A stretch of 64,000 bases of DNA, from NCBI GenBank assembly GCA_019059635.1, contig JAGVRJ010000008.1:1240001-1304000 (forward strand). The letters run 5' to 3'. The stretch is from Proales similis. Its lineage: Eukaryota > Rotifera > Eurotatoria > Ploima > Proalidae. Positions 1 to 12,269 of the stretch are shown here, in pieces. A program made the position numbers and the translations under genes. The notes under the pieces were generated by a model that was given only the letters and a program-made list of their open reading frames with translations, ran no database searches and was not told where the DNA came from. Position 1 is the first letter of the stretch; every line of letters begins with the position of its first letter.

Positions 1-70
1 TATCGACTATCCTGCCGACGGTTTTGCTAGAAACATAATGGTCCCAGTTCCAAACGTTAACATGTAACTA

Positions 71-852
71 GCAAGTTATGACTTCAGGAAGCTAAAAGTT
101 TTCATGGGCATTTCTAGCCATGGATTTAACTTGCCGCTCTACAACCAACCGGCACGCTTCGTTTGCCGACAATGTCCAGGAAATAGGCAGAATCTGGAAG
201 AGGCCCCTTTCTACATGTGTACTCCCTTCCAGAACCACGTGCTGTGCCAATGCTGCTTTCAAGCGTTTCCTGATCGAGCAGATGATCTTCGGCTCAACCC
301 TCGGCTACCGAGGCAGCATTGCTCGATGTGTTTTCAGCCATATTGCCACTTGTATTGGAAGTGTCTAAAACCTGGCTGCGTTGGCTGTCTTGTGAAGTTT
401 AAAGATCTCAAATTGGGCGACGAGTGCCTTCAACAGATAATCAATGACAATCAATTCGAATCAAAGCTCTTTACCAAATGGCTTTTTAAGAGGCAAAAAT
501 CTATAGAGGATTTGTTTATAGAATGCAAGAGATTGCTTATAGATGGCAGTATTGCGTTCGAAACCGTAACCAGTCAAAATGCGCTGGATAAAGTTGTGTG
601 CCGGGAATGTGGAATAAAGTTATTGAAAGAACTTGTGTACAATTACAGAAAGCAACTGCCTGCTTCTGAAACAAAAGAATTCGGTGAGCGTCCTAATTGC
701 CGATGGGGAAAAGGATGCCGAACTCAAAAGCACAATCAGGAACATGCAAGGTAAAAATAACGACCCTTCACAACGTTTTTAACATTAATCGAAGCGTAAA
801 CGTTAGGAAATTCAATCACATTTGCGAGCCTTTTGACAGCAATCAGCATTAA
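71..852 (+). CDS. CHFR: CHFR-type E3 ubiquitin ligase, 3' end (partial)
   Basis: This is the C-terminal part of a CHFR-like mitotic checkpoint ubiquitin ligase. The cysteine-rich region reads CRQCP, LCQCCFQAFPDRAD, CSMCFQPYCHLYWKC and GCVGCL, followed by LGDECL and YRKQLPASE, all in the order known from vertebrate CHFR. A PBZ-type poly(ADP-ribose)-binding finger follows (NCRWGKGCRTQKHNQEHAR). The last exon, 807-852, is separated by an intron at 751-806 and encodes KFNHICEPFDSNQH before a TAA, matching the KFNHICE ending of CHFR. The FHA and RING domains would lie upstream of the window. The reading frame opens after the TAA at 65-67, so the exon probably starts after the AG at 69-70 or at 85-86. 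The 5' limit given here is therefore approximate. Identity is nearly certain; the exon start is not. Confidence 0.9.
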
Positions 853-1401
853 ACTTTCAAAAGCTCTCAACTTAGATTCTTATTAAGATAAATGTAAACA
901 AATAAATCATGAACAAAAAACCCTAAAGTGAACAAATGTTAGTGTATGTTTGCTCAGTAATGTACATTTATGGGATTTTAAATAGACGCCGAGCGTGTCT
1001 AGGAGCCATTTCATTAAGAGCCTGAAGAATTTAAGAAAGATGCTTTCTGTCATTGCTCGTCGAGGTTATCTCTTTTCTACTATTCAAGTGCTAGCTTTTT
1101 CTTAAATATTGAATTGTTAGCTTTACCGAATACACTAAGATTAAGTAATTTGGTACGCCAATCTCATCACGGCAGCCACAGCGGAGATCATCAAAGAAGC
1201 TTTCTTACTTACACGACTGCGGGAGCAGGTCTTTGTGGCATATTTCTTGGCGTGAGTTTCTAAAATTATTTTCTTTTGAATCATCAACAATCGCAATAAA
1301 ATTTTTGATTGTAGATTCTCCTTACGCAGGACTTTAGTCGATAAATTTGTCCCAAATTTAGCCTTATGACGACCAGAGTAGTTAGAAGCATCAATCATCA
1401 C
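853..1401. other. Spacer with an unconvincing minus-strand ORF
   Basis: This stretch lies between the CHFR stop and the minus-strand gene that ends near 1402. An open frame of about 86 codons (1141-1401, minus) begins with GTG and is lysine-rich. It could be a downstream exon of the neighbouring minus-strand gene, but I see no convincing splice phase or domain. No RNA gene or repeat was recognised. Confidence 0.4.
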
Positions 1402-2065
1402 TTATTCGCTTAGAAAAATAAATATGCCAAAGACCGAATTTTTATTCATCAATTCATGGATGCAAAATTGAAAGGCAACCCAAAAACAAGTTGCAAAGGG
1501 AGAACAAGGAGTGGAATCAAAATGAGGCCAAAAGTTCGTTGACGAACGGACACTCCACTGCCAAAGAGAGTTGAATCTATTTTTATAGCTTAAGCATGGC
1601 CAACCTTTGAGTTTGATTAAATTTAACTTACTTGAACAGTTGAAACTGATCTCAAGACGAATTGGTCTACGGTAAAGGTTCGAAGGTATTTCATTGTATT
1701 CCCTAAACAGATTACCGATGTAATCAGGCCTTAATTCGCAAATACTTCGATCTGCTCTTTTGTTGCACATATCTTGACTTGCACCAGGATTCTCAGTCAC
1801 AGTAAAAGATGTAAAAGAATCGCACGACTGGTCAGACTGCTGAGATGGCGCAAATAATAAATCGAGCTCTTGAACAAGGACTTGAGTGCTCGGGGGGCAT
1901 AACAACAGATACGGCGGGTGCTGATTTCTGCAAACCTTTTGAGCTTGTAAAGATTTTTAAAATAAGGCAAATCAACATCAAAAAGAAATTTATTTTACTT
2001 TCTCCATTAACATAGAGCACAAGAAGCGAAATTAAAACGAAACAGTTCACAATTTTCAAGAACAT
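1402..2065 (-). CDS. Putative secreted protein, SUEL-lectin-like
   Basis: Exon 1 (2065-1999) starts with ATG and encodes a strong signal peptide (MFLKIVNCFVLISLLVLYVNG). A 55-base intron (1944-1998, GTAAAA to TTACAAG) joins in phase to exon 2, which begins TQKVCRNQHPP. Exon 2 has spaced cysteines (CRNQ, LCPPS, SCDSF, DMCNK, SICEL, SFNCS) and a P-x-R-L-E-I-S-F-x-C ending. This resembles the 'K-L-x-V-x-Y-x-C' close of SUEL/galactose-binding lectin domains such as those in EVA-1 and latrophilin. After SFNCS the frame stays open to 1402, but this tail may include a 27-base intron or be non-coding. The resemblance is weak, so this could be another small Cys-rich secreted protein. It is divergently arranged with AIFM1. 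Confidence 0.4.
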
Positions 2066-2810
2066 GTTTGATGATCAAATTGTAAATTCAAAACTACTCT
2101 CATTTAGAGCCTTTGCGGCCTTTAAATTCTAATTCTTTTAGGATTAACTGCTTTCATATGCCTGGCGTTGATCCTCTGAGTAAACTCTTTATCTTTTGAA
2201 TTACAAGAAGATTATGCTGCAACTAATTGCATAACACGGATGGTTTTAACTCACCAAGATTTAGAGCGACACCTCACATGCTCACCTGAATTGTCCAAGA
2301 CAAGCCTTATTTCGTATTTCGAGTCATTTTGAGTTTTATTTGAAAAAAGGCAAGCCAAAGCTAGTCTGGTGAGTGACTGTATGTAGCTTGAGTGCTCCCT
2401 TGCAAGTTTAATACTTCTTTTCTTTTCTATTTACTTAAGTAAGCTTCAACTTTTTTTACTGATTAAGGTACAAGTCATGGAGTTATCACCCAAAAACACA
2501 CCCAAAAAACATGTCTCGTTTGTAACAGTAGTCGTTTCTTGATGCCCAATAATCGAATGCTGTTCTTAAAAAAAAGGAGCGAAAATTAACTTCTTGTAAA
2601 GCAATAAATGAACTGGTCGGATTTTTATCATTTTTTTCTGCTCTTTAAGCTCTTATTCGATTAAAACGACCCAAGAAAAATGAAATGCTTCTTCTTTGGA
2701 ATGCAGAATAAAGTTCTTTTAAATACAGAAAGCGTCATTCATGTATGTTGTATGCATCAAAAAGAATAATTAGGAATCGTGCTTGCTTTAAATCAGTTTT
2801 GATCGAAAAA
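2066..2810. other. Divergent intergenic region
   Basis: These 745 AT-rich bases separate the minus-strand putative lectin gene from AIFM1 and presumably hold both promoters. I see no ORF, RNA gene or clear TATA element. Confidence 0.5.
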
Positions 2811-5187
2811 ATGAGAAACATTAAAATTGCCGGTATTGTTCAGAAATTCGGTCGTTTGAATAACCGTATGTAGAATCGAAATAATTTTTAGCCGTGTCGC
2901 TTAGCTCAAGATCAAAGTGTTTTTTAGAACATAAGCTACTTACTCCTTTAAGATTGGTTGCAAGCAATACTCAACAACGATCATATGGAGGTTCAAATTC
3001 GAGAGAAAGCGGGTCTTATTCAACCAAGTACTCCATGATTGGTTTGGCTTTGTGTGCTGGGGCTTATGCTGTAAGAGAGCTTTAGTTTTTTATTCATTAA
3101 CTAATCTGTTAATATGATGGGCTTCAAGATATATGATGTTTCAGACCTGAAACGGCTATTGGTACTCCATGCCGCCGGACAAGAGCCTGCCGATTTAAAA
3201 GGCGAGAACCAAGACGAGCCCACAGTACTTGAAAAAAAAGAAGAATCATCGGAAAACGAAGGAGAGCGATTAGATAGAGAGAAATTTTTGCCAGAAATTC
3301 CCAACTATGCACAATATTTGATCGTAGGCGGAGGAACTGCCGCAATGTCAGCTTTCAAAGCCATTCGCGCACGAGATCCAGCTGCTCGAGTAAGAGTTAA
3401 CTCTAATAAAATCTTTTGATAGAATCTACAAATTGAATATTAACAGGTGCTTGTTGTAACCGAAGAGGCATTTAAACCATATATGAGACCACCACTTTCC
3501 AAAGAGCTGTGGTTAACTGAAGATGAAAAGCTTCTGGAAGAGCTAAAATTCAAACAATACAGCGGAAAGGAAAGAAGGTAAATTTTGTCGATCTAATTTC
3601 TGCCTAAAACTCTCTTATCAAGGCCTTTTCAAGTCTTATTTATCTCGAAGACGAATTCTATGTTGAACCTAAATATCTGAACGAAACAGAAAACGGCGGA
3701 GTAGCAGTGCTGACTGGAAAAAAAGTAGTCGAAATCGATGTTCAAAACAAGAAAGCAGTTCTTGACAACAAGTGGGAAATAGTTTACGAAAAATGTCTAA
3801 TTGCAACCGGTGGAAAACCAAGAAACCTACCAGTCTTTGAAAAAGATTGGGAAAAGCTTCGAGAGAAAGTTACCCTGTTTAGAAATGTAACCTTAATGTC
3901 GAATAGCTATTGCTGCTTTTCTTTTAAATGATTGTATTTCTTTTCTTTCAGATTGAAGACTTCAAGAGACTTCACCAAGTGGCCAAAGAGGGTAAAACTG
4001 TGGCTATTGTTGGAGGAGGATTTTTGGGTTCCGAGTTGGCATGTGCCTTAGCTCAAAGTGCTCGCAAACATGGAGGAAAAGTAGTGCAAATTTTTCCCGA
4101 GTCTGGTAACCTAAGAAGAATTCTTCCCGAATACCTGAGCGAATGGACGACAAAAAAAGTGCAAAATGGTTGTAAAAATAATTCTTAAAGCTAATTAAAG
4201 AATCATTCTAATTCAAGTGTATAGAGGGTGTTGAGATATTGCCATTTACTACAGTGAACAAGGTTCAATTAAACGATGGAAAAATCGAACTCGGTCTTGA
4301 ACCCACTGACAAAGTCAACAAGTCAAAAAATTGGATGTTGGTTGACCATGTTGTCGTAGCCGTTGGACTAGAACCGAACGTACAACTTGCCAACAAGTCC
4401 GGCTTTGAAATAGACCCAGTTAATGGAGGGTACATGGTCAATGCTGAGTTACAAGCCAGAAATAGTGTTTGGGTTGCTGGCGATGCTGCATCATTTTATG
4501 ATGTTAAATTGGGACGTAGACGCGTTGAGCATCACGATCATGCTGTTGTAAGCGGCCGCCTAGCGGGCGAAAATATGACTGGTGCTGGAAAACCTTATTG
4601 GCACCAGTCCATGTTTTGGTAGCTTTAAATAACTACAAACAACTTTGGAAATCAATGTTCTTAATGTTAACTTAGGTCCGACCTTGGTCCTAAAGTAGGA
4701 TTCGAGGCAATCGGACTTATAGATTCCTCCCTACCCACGGTTGGTCTCTTTGCCCGGGCAGATGAATCTGACACACCTAAAGCCGCAGCTTCTGGAGATA
4801 ATCTGAGATCTGAGGAAACTAATTCTGAGGTATTTGAGACTCGGACTCATTTGTCTATGTTGAATTGGCATAAAATTTGCTAAAGAATGACGATGGAAAT
4901 CTTCGAGCCCCAAAAGAAGGAGAAGAATTCGGAAAAGGTGCTATTCTCTACCTCAAAGAAGATACAGTTGTTGGTGTTCTTCTTTGGAACGTGTTCAAAC
5001 GAATCCCTTTGGCCAGACAAGTAAATTGCTGAATCCTAAGATTATCCCAAATGAACCCTTTTTAAAAGCCCGCAAACTTGTTCATTTTTAGCTAATACAA
5101 TCGCAAGAGAAAATCAAAGATTTTAATGAAGTAGCCAAGCTTTTTAGAATAGATGCTAGTGGATTAGAAGGAAGCGAGTCAAACTAG
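2811..5187 (+). CDS. AIFM1: Apoptosis-inducing factor, mitochondrial
   Basis: AIF is an FAD- and NAD(H)-binding oxidoreductase of the mitochondrial intermembrane space. It supports respiratory-chain biogenesis and can trigger nuclear DNA degradation when released. The ATG at 2811 opens a basic presequence ([18 protein letters not shown]). A 26-base intron (2866-2891) joins in phase to exon 2, which ends in a hydrophobic anchor ([12 protein letters not shown]). The FAD fold is [14 protein letters not shown], the NAD fold is [18 protein letters not shown], and [18 protein letters not shown] and [20 protein letters not shown] follow. The C-terminal domain gives [25 protein letters not shown] and NEVAKLFRI, ending at TAG 5185-5187. 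Introns include 3071-3128 and 3390-3446, and all are short. Domain order and length match animal AIFM1. A start codon further upstream is not needed. Confidence 0.95.
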
Positions 5188-6248
5188 ACGGCGATTGAAG
5201 AATAGCCCATTGCATCAAAACCTTTTAGCTAACAAAATAAAAAACAATCTACCCAATACAACGTTTTCTGAATTTCTTGTTAATCGCGTCGCTAGCTCAA
5301 TCTAAAATTTTTGAAAACCAGATCCATACTATTAGTTTGATAACAACTCCATCACTGGTCTGATCAATTATTTAGAGCAAAAATTAGCGAGTTAAATTTG
5401 GCGCCCAAACTTGATTGTCGGTAAAAGATTGTTGATAGGTAACAACAAAAATAAGATCGCTTGCTTGTCAATTTCATAAAAAAAACAAGCCTTAAAGCAA
5501 TTAGTAGAACGAAAACAAAACATTGGTTACATCTTATCAACTCTATTTTTCAGAATTTTCTGAATTTTACATATGCACGATTAGGTAAGGATTGGTCTCG
5601 ATGTTGAGATCCAATTCGGTGATTTTGGTTAGCCAAAAATTGGCGTAGGGAAGTTCATAAAGAATTCAAGTTCAGTTCTCCTTGATTATAAGTTCGATTT
5701 AAGAAATCTAAACTTGTACGTTCTCGGTCACGAGTGCGTCGTTTTTCTTTGTTTATGTTCAAATTAGCCTAGTTTGGGATGCTCTTTTGGGTTAAACGAT
5801 AGGCACCCAAATATATTGGAGTAATGCGTATGTTCGTCCGCTCGTGTGCAATCCCGCCCACTATCAAGTCTTATATTGCAAAATTATTCGGCAAATCGAC
5901 TACTACTGACACTTTGATCAAGTCCGAAACAATAATGAATGCGGGCAAATTATGATCGCGATCGAATTTATGGCAATTATTCTTGTACGTTTAAATGCAT
6001 CAATTTCCAATCTGTGTGTTTTCGTCGCGCTTTCCTTGTTTCTTTATTAAGACTATGATGTGAATTTAATTGCTTTAATCAGTCATCTGGCTGTTGTTTA
6101 CGCACTCCACACGATTGAGCATCGTCAAGCATCGTTTTTAATTAAAGCCTTATCACTAAGTATCCGACTCGCCATCGGGTTCCTTCTTTTAAGAAAAAAA
6201 TTCGAACCAAATGAAGTGTTGAATGAATTTGACGGCTAGCGAGTCGGA
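5188..6248. other. Intergenic region upstream of the MTUS1-like gene
   Basis: Apart from the AIFM1 poly(A) signal, this 1.06-kb AT-rich stretch holds no ORF or repeat that I can support. The promoter of the downstream MTUS1-like gene should lie here. Confidence 0.5.
5236..5241 (+). promoter_or_regulatory. Poly(A) signal of AIFM1
   Basis: An AATAAA lies 49 bases after the AIFM1 stop codon, within a run that also contains AAAAAACAATC. Confidence 0.7.
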
Positions 6249-9200
6249 ATGTGGAACAGCGAGACTAAGGGCACCATGTCAACAGTAAAAATTAAAACCC
6301 AGAGCTCGAGTAGACTTGGCCAGAAGATGGTGAATCTGCCTGGTCAAAATCAGAATATTAACGCCACTTCATCTGGATCTGATTTGTCAACAGACGACGT
6401 GAAAAGACATCATTCAGTCAAAGAAAGGAACAGTAGAAATAATTGGGAGAGAAATAGGCACATAAATGTACTCAAGAAATCGGTACACGACAAGAGAGTG
6501 AAGCAGACGCATTTGGGCAAAGAAAACGAACAGAATTCAAAAGAGCATCCACAATTCAATGGTAAGTTTTATCTATTCACACTAGTACGCATAGCGTTTT
6601 TGCGAAAGCAGCGTACACCGAGAATTAGACCCAAAAAGAATGAGACCTGACTTTGTTTTGCTAAATTTAAAAACTGTGATTCATGCCTCTTTTTCTGAAC
6701 GTGGTTGTAGAAAATGCTAAACAATTGGAGCTGAGTTAGTTAGGACCGTTTGAATTGAATGCGTTTATAATTACTTTTTTATTTATGAAAAAAAGACAGA
6801 GTCTAGTAGACAGGAATGTATGGTTTTAAGCAGCGCCAAATTAGTTTAAGCCTCTGAAATACTTAACAGAAGCTTAAAATTTACTTCGCTTATAATTTAG
6901 CTTATTTGCACAGAGAAGATTTGTTTAACCCGATTTAGCGTACAAGCTTACTCACCAGTTTGAAGCAAATATCTACAAACACACGATGACCGCCTCAAGA
7001 TCCCAAGCTTTCTTTCGCATAGCTTTCTGTAGCATCTAGCATTTTAGACCCAAGCCCAGCAGTTTGATTATGTTTGCCAATTGTGTCCGCTCGGCAACTA
7101 TGAATAATTTAATTGGTCACTCTCTGGTCGCTCATCACCAAATTTTTTCTCATGATCACTTTCATTTGAAAATAATCTGTCAAATCAAATCATCCTTCAT
7201 TTAAGCTACATGATATGACATTGCCCTGTCCCACCTATATTCTGGTTGAGTTAGCACTCTTATTTTTTACTCACTTGAAATTGAATTAAGCATGCCAATC
7301 TTGCGCGTTTAGTTATATTTAATTCAATTACGCCTTGAACTGATTCTTGTTCTCGCGTTAAATAATTCTCTAGATTTTTCATTAGTTTTCAACTGGTTGA
7401 CTTAGCATTCTCTTTTTACTCTCAGAACCAGGTCATAATTGCATAAAAAGCGTATCATTCTGTCAAGTTTACTATCTTAGATGCTTCGCCCAATCAAATT
7501 AAGCCTCTAGACTACAAAGCTTCAGATGTTTTGCAGTTTGAAAAATATAGCTGAATGTCTATTTTAAAAGGTCTTGCCAGCAAAGGGTCGTCAAGTGGCT
7601 TGCCTCAAAAAACTGATGCAAATTTCTCGGCCACTTCAATAGCCACCAATGTTTTTGCAATTAAGAGACAAAACTCGCTATCGGCTAAAGCCAAGACAGC
7701 TGCAAGTTCGAACGGAACAAGCAATTTTGATTCCGAGCTAAAGAAACCAAATAAAAATCAAAACACCAAGGAAATATGGGTAGACAAACAAGAGTCAAAA
7801 GTCGAAGAGAAAAATGCAAGAAAAGGAAGCATCTCATCGTTAAAAAACAGCAAAATCTACAAGTTATCATCCAAAGTTGCTCCGACTCCTCGCGCTGTTA
7901 ACTCCAGAGGACAAAATCTTGCAGTCCTGCAAAATGGGTTTTCTTCATTGAAAACAGACATCGGTGATAAATATAACCCAAAAAGTAAGCTAAAAATTGC
8001 ACTCGTACTTTGCTTTTTAAATACAAGCATTTTCCAACCCAAAGTTTTGATTCCCGAAGAGAGCCGGGATGTTTACTTGGACCTAGGAGAAGGTCTTGTG
8101 GTCAAAAACGTAAACAAGCTCGATGTCTTATTGATTACATTAGTTGTAAGATTATTTGCAATTTCTTTGTTAGGTTCCAAAGCAGGCCTCTTCGCCAATT
8201 CAAGAAACTAAGAACCTTGAAAAGCTATTTAATACTCAACCTAGACAACTTTCGAACAATTTACACTCGGAAGTTTTAAATCAGAAGCCGAACGAGCTTC
8301 TAACAAATGACCAAGAAACTAAATCCAAAGTCGAAGATCTCATAGAGAACGAATTGATGCCAGCCGATTTGATGAGCGAGCTTCTCAATGTAAGCGAGTA
8401 CGATAGATCATCATTAAACGTTGCTACGGCCAACCAAGAGATTCATAATACGCCTGATATTTGGCCTGAAAGTACTGCACAATCCCAATCGAATCAATTT
8501 ATCTATTTGGCAACGGCCTCTCTCCCTAGTTCAGCGCGTTATTACGATGTCTTCAACGAGCCGATATTTACAGAGGTTCGATCGGTGCTGAACTCAATTT
8601 TGGATCAAGTGATTGATTGGATGGATAAACATTCTAACGCCGACAACTGTCTGCCTATTTTATTCGAAAATAGGTCAGAAGCGGGTAAATCACATGATAG
8701 TATATTCTTATCTCTCTTTGCTCTATACTACCGAATAAAAATAGAGAAGATGCTGACGAATGTGCATAAAGCAAATGATCTTTTGAGAGACTCTGGTTGT
8801 TTAGTACACGATTCTCTGTTTGGCCAAGTCGATCTTCAAGGATTGTTAAAATCTGAGCAGCTCAAGAAAGTTGGCACATTTAACCAAAACGAGCAAAAAG
8901 ATTGCTCATCCCACGACAAGGATAAATTGAGCAAGCAGTCTCCGGGAGTCACTGGTTCTAGAATCAGCAAAATTACGCCAAGCTCATTGAAAATGCCCCA
9001 AATTAAATGTAACTTTGATTTGTTATTGATAAAATTAAATTTGAATTTTATGAAATTTATATTTTTTCAATTAGCAGCCAGTGGTAAAGAAATTTCCAAC
9101 GCACTGCGGCCGGCTGTCGGAAAGATTTTACATTTAGCCAGTTCAAAAAATACTGTTCAAAAGCCTGCAATTATTGCGGAAACAGTGAGCAATAATGAAC

Positions 9201-11726
9201 CAAATTTGAAAGTAAAATCAAGTTCCGCAAGTCATGCAACAAAGACACCGTGTGAAGTTTTGAAAAAAAATCCTTCCACAAAGCCTGTGCCTGAGAAAAA
9301 TCTAAATTCTGGCAGCAAAGGCAATATTCGAATGAGAGTGGTCAATCAAGGTGAGAAAATTTTAGTCAATAGAATAATTTTAACATGCGGCTAGCCGTCC
9401 AGCTTACTTGCTTCAGTTGATTTTATTCGCTGAATGTTGCCTTGGAGTGAGCAGCTAAAGGCAATTTACTGCTCAGTAGAATAAGAATATTGGCCGCATT
9501 GAGTCTGAAATTAATGAGGTCATTGATATCAGGTTAGCAAGTGGTGCCAGACTAGTCAAATAGCGTCAGGTCTCGCGAATAAGCCGCACTTGACCGAATG
9601 AAAGAATAGTTGAATCTTTAGAAATTATAATAAGCATTTGTGCTCCCGTGTCAAACATTTGGAATAGTTATTATCGGGACACAGCGGTGAATTGTATATT
9701 TAAAATCCACAATTTTCGGGCTTAGGCGAGAGAAAGAGAAGAAGGTGTTATTAATAGCGAAAACAATCCAGTAAGCAAGTAAAAGACGGATTAGAATTGT
9801 CCTAGTTCAATTATGAGCAGTATTTATTTTTACAAACATTTAGTGAACAAGAACTCCACTAGCTCAACTATCGACGGTGCTTTGAAGAGTAGCACTAGTG
9901 TTATGTCGGAGCTATCGAACTCATCTTCAACTTTAAATAAGAGCGCAGCTTCTGTTAATAGCATTATACGAAATACCGGCACTAACCCAGCTGTTGCGAG
10001 GAAAGCCTCAGTGATATCACTGCACAAAGAAACTAGCTTAAACTTCAGGTCAAATTCATTTACTAAAGTACCTTCTTCATCAAGTTCATCTTTGTCGAAA
10101 ATTCCGCCGGCTACCAATGTTAGCAGCACCTCACATAAGCAGCAAACAATCATTTCAAAATCTCAAATCAAGCCAGCTCTTGTTCAAAGGCCTATTTCAA
10201 AAAACTTGCCGAACGCTTCGAGAACTCCATTAAAACGTGAAGAGTTAAGTGCTCAAAATCAAAATGGTTTAAGGGACGAAATCAAGCGTCTGGAGGCACT
10301 GAGCGAAACAAGGACCAAAGAGCTATCGTTACTTCGTATGGACTATCGGCAACTTCAGCTTTCTTTTGACGCCATATCAGCTGCTTTTAAATATCTTGCG
10401 GAAGACTTGAACGGTTTCGAAGTTCCAAGGTTGCAGAGAGACTTACTCCTCTCCAAAATTGAATGTGAAAATAAAGGCAGAATGCTCGACGAGTGCTTGA
10501 CAATCAAAAATAAACAAATCCAAGATTTGATGAACAAAACAAACATTTTAGAAAACGCGGCAGCTGAGGCGAAAAATGACTTCGAGCGAACTCTCAGCAA
10601 TATCATTTTGTCCAAAGATAAGCAGATTGATTCAATCGAACGAAATCATCTGAAAATCGTGGAAGAACTCAAGTGGGAAAACGGAGTCAAACTAAGTAAC
10701 CTTAATAAAGCACTTAGCCAGCTTAGAATGGAGAGCGAACAAGCCAAGGCTAATTTTAAAAACCAATTAGAAGAGAAGGAGGCAGACACATTAGCTCTTC
10801 AGTTAAAAGTTCAAGATCTAGAACAAATTCTTGTTGAAAACAAAGATGAACAACTCAAGAAGCTCATGTTACAGAATCAAAATCTCGAAAAAGATATCGA
10901 AAGCATGAGAGCTGCACTAGAAATTCGAAACAAAGACCTGTACGAAATCAGAACTAAGAACAACGAGTTGATGGCAGAGCTGGATCAATTCAACGAGCTC
11001 AATATGAAACTGAGTCGATATCGGCAAGAGAATGAAGAGCTCCATAAGATCCTGTCTTTAAAACTAGAGGTAGAAAAGAATACAATTGAGCACAATCGTG
11101 AGCTGACCGATAAAATAGAGAAAAAAGTAAAAGAAAATCAACGTCTTTCGATGCAAAACGAACAGCTTAAGTTTCGACTCGAGACGAAGCAGAGTCTCAC
11201 CGAGTCAGAGTCTAGCCTGTCGAATCTGCAAGATTTGCATACTTATTCACTCGACGGGCAATTGTATGAACTTCCATTAAAACCAAGATGCGATAGAAAT
11301 TTCAAAAGCTTGAGAATCGGCCAAGAGAAATTCGAAGCGCCTCCAACCAAACGACGTTCGAAGTTATTCGATCGGCTCAACACATTAGCCGATCTTCCCA
11401 ACGGCGTTGAGCATGCTTCTTCATTTAATGAGATGGATGCGCATTTTCGTTCCGTCAGTGACTCTTTTGATTTCAGCATTACTGATAATGATGTGACAAC
11501 CGAGTCGACATCTGAGCTAGGAGGAAAAAGGGCTGTTCAGAACGAGGCAAGCTTCATGGAAGAGTCGTTCGAGCCCGAGAAGGAAAACTCTGATTACAAT
11601 TTGACGTTTGTTAAACGAGATGTACAGGATCATTTCGCTTCTATTTTGGTGAAGAGTTCAACAAATTCTGAAAATGAGTTTTCAAACCAGTACAAAAATG
11701 AATCCGATTTAAAGCAAAGCAACTAA
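6249..11726 (+). CDS. MTUS1: MTUS1/ATIP-family microtubule-binding coiled-coil protein
   Basis: Six exons join in consistent phase: 6249-6561, 7571-7984, 8045-8145, 8174-9008, 9078-9350 and 9844-11726. They total 3819 bases, or 1272 codons plus stop. The N-terminal two thirds are Ser/Thr/Lys-rich and low in complexity. The last exon encodes a long coiled coil beginning near GLRDEIKRLEALSETRTKEL. Its end reads LEKDIESMRAALEIRNKDLY, LSRYRQENEELHKIL and ENQRLSMQNEQLKFRLE. This closely parallels the conserved ATIP C-terminus (LEQELESLKAVLEIKN, RFQQENEELK, NKRLSMENEELLWKL), which binds microtubules and EB1-type end proteins. The 9844 acceptor restores phase (G|TG = Val), so the ATG at 9813 is more likely intronic than a true start, although a short isoform is possible. 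Intron 1 is about 1 kb, far longer than the others. The exon 3 acceptor is the least certain junction. Confidence 0.82.
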
Positions 11727-12269
11727 TCTCGGGCGAGGAAATATTTTTTTTTCAGATAAATGACCACCATCCGGTTTAAGTTGGTTAAGAAAAACAACGA
11801 CCTTACTCAAATTTGATCGAAATAGAAAATATATTTATTCTTTATTTTTTCTTTTTATATATCTATTTAACCTTCACCACTCACATATCACTTGCTTCGA
11901 TTATTTCTGTCAATATATATATATCGATTGAATTTCATAAAGCTTAGATATTTATACAATTCGAAGTAATCCATTGATTGAAATAAATCTTTAAAATTTC
12001 ATATTTGGTTCCCCAAAGAGCCCTTGCTGGCTAAAGAAATCGATGATAATTTTTGAGCAACTCAAGCAGATAGCAGAAAAGAGCTCATCAAGCAGATAAG
12101 AAATTATTCGTCACATTCGTTGTTATTATGCTGCCTTTCAACGATCGAGCGTCTATTAGATGCTTTTGTTAATAATGAACTGCAGCGGCGCAAGATGCTC
12201 AGCAAAGCTTTTAAGACTAGCATTAATACTTAGCGGTTTTCATGTAAAATTTCAAAACAAATTCTTACA
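11727..12269. other. 3' UTR and spacer
   Basis: An AT-rich spacer between the MTUS1-like stop and the FDPS start. It contains a short (TA)n run near 11915-11925 and an AATAAA near 11980 that could end the MTUS1-like transcript. No ORF is seen. Confidence 0.5.

Noticed and set aside
1141-1401. Lysine-rich minus-strand ORF as a separate gene
   Set aside because: It starts with GTG, has no recognisable domain, and has no clear splice partner.
7555-7570. ATG at 7555 as the gene start
   Set aside because: Exon 1 (6249-6561) splices in phase to 7571, so the ATG lies just inside the intron. It could still serve a second promoter.
8010-8279. ORF overlapping exons 3 and 4 of the MTUS1-like gene in another frame
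   Set aside because: The alternative frame joins neither neighbouring exon in phase, whereas the chosen frame sums to a whole number of codons.
9813-9843. ATG at 9813 as the start of the MTUS1-like coiled-coil gene
   Set aside because: The acceptor at 9843/9844 restores phase from the upstream exon, making this short stretch intronic in the main model. An alternative isoform is not excluded.
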